Assembly (NCBI GenBank): GCA_033819885.1
Contig: JAQYUZ010000040.1
Coordinates: 62,001-126,000 of the forward strand
Source of the DNA: Microbotryomycetes sp. JL201
Lineage: Eukaryota; Basidiomycota; Microbotryomycetes
Direction of reading: 5' to 3'
DNA: 64,000 bases
Made by a program: the position numbers and the translations under genes. The notes beneath the pieces were generated by a model. The model did no database searches, had not been told where the DNA came from, and was given only the letters and a program-made list of their open reading frames with translations. Below, piece after piece: positions 57,907 to 64,000 of this stretch. Within the stretch, counting starts at the first letter, position 1. The number at the start of each line of letters is the position of its first letter.

Positions 57907-59705
57907 ATGAGAGCGAGGCGGCGGCTTGGGGCAACCATTGCCGCCTGCACGTGCTTGCTCCCTGGCACTGTCAGGAGTCAAACACCCGGCGTCGTTCAAC
58001 CAAACGTCACTCTTTCGCAGATTCAGCACATGTATGTTCATAGGGACAGACGTTGCACCCATTGGATGACTTGTACTGACTTCACGGTCGCACGTCGGAT
58101 TCAAGCTTTGCGTTTGGAGGTGCGTGTACAGCCTTCAGTCAACACTCGGCATGTTTCAGCTGACAACGCTGCGATCCGCACAGACTCATACACTGCAACT
58201 GGCTACGATCCAACAAAGGGCTTGCTCAATATCCCGCTTATCGGTGGGGTCAGTCCGCTTGCCTGTGGTCCGCTTTGCCACCGTAGCTCATGTAGCCATT
58301 CCGACCTTGGCTGCAGACTAGCTCCGGAGGCCTCAGTACGTCCTTGGTGTGAACGACATGTACTCGAGCGCCATTCCCGTTGACTCATGTTTCCATTTGT
58401 ACGCAGATTGGCTTCAGTTCATCGCAACAGGAAATCCTGCTACTCAAGCATCCTTCTTCTCGTTTGCACAGTTTGGTGCAAACACGAATGCTTCCGTCAT
58501 TTCAATTGAAGACAGCACAGTGCCTGATTTAGTCGACCAGGTCCGACAATGGCAACAGTTCTTCGTGCCACCACCGGCAGCCGTACCGTGGACAAGCCAA
58601 AACTCGCTCTTTGCCGTGTGGGCCGGCATCAACGACATTGGCAATGCGCTCGTCAACAATCAGTCATTCCCTGACGCGCTGCCTGCTTTGTCGAGAAGCT
58701 ATGCCGGCCAAGTCGACGCTCTATATCGTGCCGGGGCACGCAATTTCCTGTTCCTGACGGTTCCTGCCATTGAAAAGTCACCATTGATCTCGGGCTGGGG
58801 CAATGATGCAGTCGAGATTGTGTCGAACAACATTGGCATTTTCAATGACGCGTTGACAGAATACTGCAATGGCTTACAAACCGTATATCCGGATGCGTTT
58901 TACGTGCTCATTGATTCGCGACCGGTCTTTGATGCGGTACGTCCACGCTGAGGCCTGCCAAAGGACAACAGACACTCACGTGAATTGTAAAAGATCTTGG
59001 CCAGTCCTCTACAGTACGGGTTCACCGATACGACAGAGTAAGCTTTGCTGAGCATTCGAGAACGACATAAGCACTCAGTCTGTTGTCGCCAGCGCATGTC
59101 CATTGTACGACTTTATCGACAACGATCCAAATTTGTACCTGCCCTTGTGTCCTTGGCCTCTACCTCAATATTTCTGGAGGAATGATTATCATCCTACATG
59201 GCGTGTACATCAATTACTTGCTACAGGTGAGCCATCGTCGTGATTTGACGGTTAATGATATCCATATTTCTCTGTGCTCAATTGACAAACAATCGCTTCA
59301 ACAAACACAGTCGTCAAAGATCTGATGAGTCCTCAACTCGCCACAAACTCTCCAACACTGGTACCGACGACCGCTCCAGCGTTGTCTACTACGTTTACGA
59401 TAGCCAGACCAACTTCAACAATACCTAGTTCGTTATTGACTAGTCGAGCGACAAATGCAGCTTCGATCGTCGCCGGCAGACCGATCGGAACTGGGTCAAC
59501 AGCTGTCGTCTCGACAATGTCCGATAGTGCGATCGGCTCTGCCACAGAACAGGATTCTACCAGTTTGTCAAGGGTAGCTACCGGGTCAAACACTCAACCG
59601 ACAGCCACGCCGACAAGTCAAAGTTCGAGTTTGCTAGAGAGTCTGTCGGGTTTGAAAATAGGGGTAGCTTGCACCATCGCGTTGGTTTTATACTGGAGCT
59701 CATGA
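57907..59705 (+). CDS. GPI-anchored GDSL/SGNH esterase (CE16-like)
   Basis: Eight exons (57907-58031, 58106-58119, 58184-58248, 58317-58335, 58407-58936, 58994-59037, 59093-59226, 59311-59705) give 441 residues. The signal peptide (LGATIAACTCLLPGTVRS) precedes SGNH block I, FAFGDSYTATGY, which is split over a 14-nt exon. GGLNWLQF, QFGANTNASVI and WAGINDIGN (block III) follow, and NDYHPTW (block V) has the catalytic Asp and His. After the domain come about 90 Ser/Thr-rich residues and a C-terminal hydrophobic tail (IGVACTIALVLYW), the signal for a GPI anchor. CE16 enzymes remove acetyl groups from plant polysaccharide fragments; substrate inferred only. Confidence 0.88.
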
Positions 59706-59824
59706 TGCAGTATCTCATTTGCGGCTTTGCGACCTTAGATACGTCCCCGTGACTTTGCTCATGTTGCACATTCGTTACTTTTTTCCCTTTGTCGGCTCTA
59801 AAGAAGAATGGATCGGCCTGATTT

Positions 59825-61558
59825 CTATTGCTCTTCTCCTCCCTTGAGGTCAGTCTTTTTCAAGCCACCTTCCTGAGCAATCTTGAGGTATTCGAAAATC
59901 ACTGAAAAGTCACGGTCCGAGAATTCTTTACGGTTCGTCAACGCATTGTACAAGGTCGTTGTCAGACCTCCCAGTGGCAATGGAGTGTTTGTCTGTTTCG
60001 AAGCCTCAATTGCTAGGTTGAGATCTTTCCGAAGCGGAAGATTTGGGTCAGTCCACGAGACTCAGATAGGAGCAAGCGAGCGGCTAACCTTTCGTCATGA
60101 GCTTTGTCAGAAATCTGGACGGGATGAGCGGTCGAAATCGGTGGTCAACGATAGCGCATCATCGAGAATGACGCCGAACGCGAACTCACCCGCCCTCGTA
60201 ATTGCGATCTGCCGGTGGCTTGACCTGGGGCAATGCACCTGGTGCCGGATTATTGACTTCTGACGCCCAGCAGCGGCCAGTCTGTGAATCGCATCCATTG
60301 AGCACATCTTCTACACCTGCCCTGCCATCAGGCAAGAAACTGACCGAAGTATTGATAACGGACGCGAGCAAGTCGGGCGAGAGGCCAAGAGTCTGTCCCA
60401 GCAACATGGCCTCACTGAAATCGAAGAATGATGTAAGCAGCTGTCTACCGCGGAAGCTTGTGCAACCGAGAACTAACGCTGTACCGGCCATCTCGATGCC
60501 GAGCAACAAGCTAGAGAAAAGTCTATCAGTCTTGATCGTTTGCCGGAATGCTGGCGAGCAGAAGCTCACTTGTTGCAGATCTTGGCGACCCTATGAGCGT
60601 CATAGCACACAGAAGCGAGAGTCAGCTCCAAGAGCAAGGACACGAGAGCGCTTGAGAATCGCTTACAGCCCGTTGCCCGATCCTCCGCAATGAATCGCAC
60701 GCTTGCCCATCATCTGAAAGTATTTCTCGGCGCGTCGGAAGCTGTCACAAAAATTGTCAAATTACTATGTGATCGGATGTCATGTTCCACTGACGCCTCA
60801 TCTGCACCGCCCACCATGAACGACAGGGTGCCCGAGGCAGCACCAGTGACTCCTGCAAGTCAAGTCGCTCAGCTTTTGCACGAGTTGATCGTGGCGGTTC
60901 TCGATCTCCTCACCTCCAGACACTGGTGCGTCAAGCATAGTGGCGCCAATGGCGGCCATCTGACTTGCCACGTCCTTTGCGATCGCCTGATCGAGCGTCG
61001 TGCTATCAATTAGCAATGTCTCTTGACGTTTTTCATTGTCCATCTCTTTCAATGCCTCCGCAATGCCATTTTCGCCCAAGTAGACCTCTTGCACGTGTGG
61101 GGACGAGGGCAAGACGGTGATGATCGTAGAAGCTAATCTTGCGACGCCTGCTGGACTTGAGGCTGGAATAACGTCCCTGCCCGAGTAGCTGCGCGTGTGC
61201 TCGTTCAAAAAATTGTCGACTGCCGGTTGGTGTGCGTCGTACACGACAAAGCTCGGCAAGGGAGGTTTTGACGAAGACGAGGACGAGGGGATGCTTGACT
61301 GCTGGACGTGCTGCTGAAATGCCTTGTTGACGACGTTTGCAGCCATGCCTCGTCCCATTGCGCCTGTGTGTCCAATCGTCAGTGAGTGAGCATGTCTAAC
61401 GTGCAGAGCTCAGGCAAAGATTCGCCCCGCCGCAAGCCGCAAGTGGGGCACACCGGCTCGTGACCATCCTGGTCGAACGGATCCGAGCACGTACCCAGTC
61501 CGATGAAGCCGATTGATTGGCTGCGGTTGGCGTGCAGCAGTAACCTGGTCGGCAGCAT
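59825..61558 (-). CDS. 3-hydroxyisobutyrate dehydrogenase, mitochondrial
   Basis: Nine exons (61495-61558, 60914-61363, 60795-60852, 60667-60741, 60570-60590, 60478-60510, 60190-60414, 60089-60114, 59825-60024) give 383 residues. The start MLPTRLLLHANRSQS is a short mitochondrial presequence. The NAD motif is IGFIGLGAMGRGMA, the substrate motif DAPVSGGVTGA, and the catalytic lysine is in AKICNN. YEGGFLTKLMTKDL completes the helical domain. The enzyme oxidises 3-hydroxyisobutyrate to methylmalonate semialdehyde in valine breakdown. Exons of 21, 26 and 33 nt are present. An insertion after AFQQHVQQ (Ser-rich) is not in most family members. Confidence 0.93.
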
Positions 61559-61949
61559 CCTGGACGATGAGCTATTTGCTTGGCGCGCGAGAGCGACACA
61601 GACACAGAGAGCGGTCGGGCCGAGACTAGTTTGTGCTGGCCAATCAATTCAGATTTGCGCGGTTGACAGAAATGGCGATCTGAGCCAAAGCTACCTTGAA
61701 AGAGCGAGAACTAGCAAACGGAGGACAAACCTGCCGCTGCCGAGCAGCCGACGGCCGGACCGGCACGAGACTGGGTTGGTGTATCACCGTAATCTCGCGG
61801 AAATCATCTCCGTTCCGCCTCGTGTAAATATAGTATATGCAAGTAGCTCGAACTCGCAATGTGTTACGACGCCCTCTCCCGGCACGTGACTTTGGTCGAC
61901 GTCACAGCGGAGACGGACGCGGCAGTTCCTTTCTTCTGTCTGGTGTCGA
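61559..61949. promoter_or_regulatory. divergent promoter region, HIBADH / DUF4385
   Basis: 391 bp between divergent start codons; no specific site recognised. Confidence 0.4.
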
Positions 61950-62752
61950 ATGCCGCCAAGGTCGAAGCCCCGCGAATTTCCTTTCTTCTTGCCATTCACA
62001 CAGCTCGACCTACGGCAGCGACCAGACCTGTACCGGATCGGCAAGGGCGAGCAAGGTACGCACGCTCGCTCTCGTGCTACATCCGGTCTTGTTTGTTTGA
62101 CAATGCATCGGCAATGCAGGCGTGCTGTCTGTCGAGCCATACAAATCAGAAATATTGCCACTCTGGAAGTTCAAGAATCCACAAGCAGCGACAGAGTCTT
62201 GTCGGGCGATCAGCGCCAAATTTCAAGAGTACAAGGCGCAACGAGACTTTGTCGGATGTGACATGGCACGCAAGTTTGTGCGTGATCAGATCCGCTTAAA
62301 GGACAGCGTAGCGGCAATTCTGCTGAAAAAGTTCAGACCCACAGATGCAAATGGGCTACACGAGATCGCGTCGTTACGCAAACCACAAAGGTTTGTCCTC
62401 TGCTCGGACCCTTTGAGCCATGGGCTGTCCGACATGACCAACAGAACCACGTAAAACAGGCGGGAAAAAGTACACGACAGATGCGTCGGGCAAACGAACG
62501 ATGATCCCAAGGTTAGAGCTTGAAGACCAGGACCCGGACAAAGTCGAATCTGCTCGCATCTTTGCTGCCGGGCTCGAACAACTCAACGCAGACACAGTCT
62601 ATGCCGAACTGAAACGAAAGCACTTGGACGAGCACGAGAGCAAAGACCTGGATCTGACAGGAATCCAAGTCATCACAGGCGTGCCCGAGAAACGAGGTGG
62701 CGAGGCCAAAGGTGAGATTGGCAAAGCAAGCAAACGGGCTCGTAAATCATAG
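61950..62752 (+). CDS. DUF4385-type conserved protein
   Basis: Exons 61950-62055, 62120-62377 and 62460-62752 join to 218 residues. FTQLDLRQRPDLYRIGKGEQGVL, SVEPYKSEILPLWKFK, QRDFVGCDMARKF and ESARIFAAGLEQL agree with the DUF4385 pattern seen in fungi, algae and bacteria. The biochemical function is unknown. The second intron requires a GC donor (GCAAAC at 62378); the obvious GT donor at 62391 gives the wrong phase. The C-terminus is Lys/Arg-rich (GKASKRARKS), possibly a nuclear signal. Its 3' end is 81 bp from that of the next, convergent gene. Confidence 0.75.
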
Positions 62753-62833
62753 GAGGTATTTTGTGGAACACAACTTGGATTGGAACGAGCTTGTTGTATC
62801 GTACTTTTGCGCATCATTCTGACGGAAAAAGCT

Positions 62834-63947
62834 CTAAGCCACCTTGACAATCAGCTTGCCACTCGTCTTGCGGCTCGCTGCGACACCGGGCCAGCGTATC
62901 AGTCGGCATTCAATCGAAAGAGTATCGAATACTCTAAAACTCACTGATGTCTGATTGCGCCTGCTTGATGCCTTCGGTCGACAAGTCGTACTCTTTATGG
63001 ACAGACAACTTGAGTACGCCCGACCTCAACAGCTCAAACAACTCTTCCGAATACGACTGGTACTCTTCCTTTGTGTGAACGTATTGGTTCAAAACCGGTC
63101 GACAAACCTTGAGATTTTTTGGGCCGAGCTTCAGCGGCGCGAACGGAGCGACTGGACCAGATGCGTTGCCCAATGTAACGATCGTCCCTTTTCTGTCATG
63201 AGAAGGACAGCCTCATACGTCAGCACGAGGGAGGTCAAAGGAGCCCAAGACGAAGAATACCTTCGAACGAGGTCAAAGTCCATGTCGAACGTGTCTTTGC
63301 CGACGCCGTCAAACACAGCATGCACACCTCGATCGATACCTTGCCCTCCAGTGATCTTGTATACTTCTTCGACGACATTTACATCTCCAGAATACAAAAT
63401 GACGTGATCTGCTCCGGCCTCTTTCGCTAATTTGGCTTTCTCCTCCGTGGATGTAGTACCAATGACCTGGGCCCCGAAATGTTTGCATAGTTGACACAAC
63501 AGCAAGCCGAGACCTCCAGCGGCAGCTTGAATGAGAATGTACTGTCCTTTCTGGACGAGGTGAGCTTCTTTGACAAACGTCAAAGCCGTCAAACCTTGAA
63601 CTAGAGCCGTCGCCGCTTGCTTTGTCGTCACGTCTTGAGGAAGTTTTTGAGTTTTTGCAGCATTGTTGAGGCAGTACTCTGCGAATGATCCTCCCGACGT
63701 GTAGCCGACGACTCTGTCTCCGACTTTGAAACCATACGTCTGCTCGTCAACGTCTGGACCTACAGCGACGACGACTCCAGCGGATTCTTGACCAAGAATC
63801 ATGGGCATTGGCATTTTGTAGATGCCTCCTCGCATGTCTGGAACCCAACAAACGGGCCCGTGTCAGCGTCAAGAAAACTTGTTCCTGTGAATCATCAGCA
63901 CCAGAACCGGCGACTTGCAAGTATCGATAAAGTTGACTCTGTCCGGA
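62834..63947 (-). CDS. quinone oxidoreductase (zeta-crystallin/ZTA1 type), 5' partial
   Basis: Exons 63919-about 63947, 63261-63837, 62945-63192 and 62834-62877 join in frame. VNFIDTYMRGGIYKMP, LGQESAGVVVAVG, GDRVVGYTSGGSFAEY, the NADPH-binding ILIQAAAGGLGLLLCQL and the C-terminal SRKTSGKLIVKVA are those of NADPH:quinone reductases of the medium-chain dehydrogenase superfamily without zinc. The enzyme reduces quinones by single-electron transfer. The exon before VNFID seems to begin at an acceptor near 63947, so the N-terminal 30-40 codons lie beyond the right edge of the window. The intron 63838-63918 has a GC donor (GCAAGT). Confidence 0.87.
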
Positions 63948-64000
63948 CGCAATAGCCATTCAACGCGGCCGAAGTTTGGTATGTCAGCCAAATGTGATCC

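Noticed and set aside
1-64000. Transposons, virus-derived elements, CRISPR arrays, bacterial-type operons
   Set aside because: No transposase, reverse transcriptase, integrase or capsid-like frame, no terminal repeats and no regularly spaced repeats were recognised by reading.

Overview
This 64 kb window is nuclear DNA from a filamentous or yeast-like fungus, most likely a basidiomycete. The genes are short and close together and sit on both strands. They carry about 115 introns, mostly 45-70 nt, with GT(A/C)NG donors. Many exons are tiny (12-22 nt). The gene set fits this reading: Pma1-type proton pump, white-collar photoreceptor, membrane-anchored GH5 glucanase, R3H-SUZ protein, Img2/mL49. 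A white-collar-1 protein that still has its GATA zinc finger, together with an animal-like EDC4 protein, hints at an early-branching basidiomycete such as Pucciniomycotina. That placement is inference from gene content only. I recognised no transposon, virus-like element, CRISPR array or rRNA gene.

Layout. 0.4-8.5 kb: an intron-bearing tRNA-Leu(CAG), an unrecognised small protein, a SAM methyltransferase, a single-pass membrane protein of unknown function, and a secreted GH43 glycosidase whose reading frame looks broken. 8.6-11.9 kb: TRAPPC13-like and F-box/LRR-like genes, divergent from a 135-bp gap. 13-22 kb: plasma-membrane H+-ATPase and white-collar-1, each behind a long non-coding upstream stretch. 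22-34 kb: secreted GH105/88-like hydrolase, EDC4-like decapping scaffold, QCR10, two AlkB-family dioxygenases, bL34m, a CAD-type alcohol dehydrogenase, and Ypt1/Rab1. 35-46 kb: mitochondrial sulfide:quinone oxidoreductase, GH5 exo-1,3-glucanase, Gcn4-like bZIP factor, SET-domain protein, GMC oxidoreductase. 46-64 kb: Rieske protein, SFT2, mL49, R3H-SUZ protein, MCM4, GPI-anchored GDSL esterase, 3-hydroxyisobutyrate dehydrogenase, a DUF4385-type protein, and a quinone reductase cut by the right edge.

Most coding models were assembled by joining exons by eye so that family motifs run through every junction and the total length is divisible by three. Coordinates should be good to a base where exons are listed. 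The genes are mainly independent housekeeping units, not a pathway cluster. There is a notable share of nuclear-encoded mitochondrial proteins: QCR10, Rieske, SQR, bL34m, mL49, HIBADH and the ALKBH7-like protein. SQR delivers electrons to ubiquinone and QCR10 and Rieske belong to the complex that re-oxidises it.

The items most worth a second look are an unlisted 57-codon ORF just upstream of the Gcn4-like bZIP gene, an unusually high number of GC-AG introns, the micro-exons, and the damaged GH43 gene.
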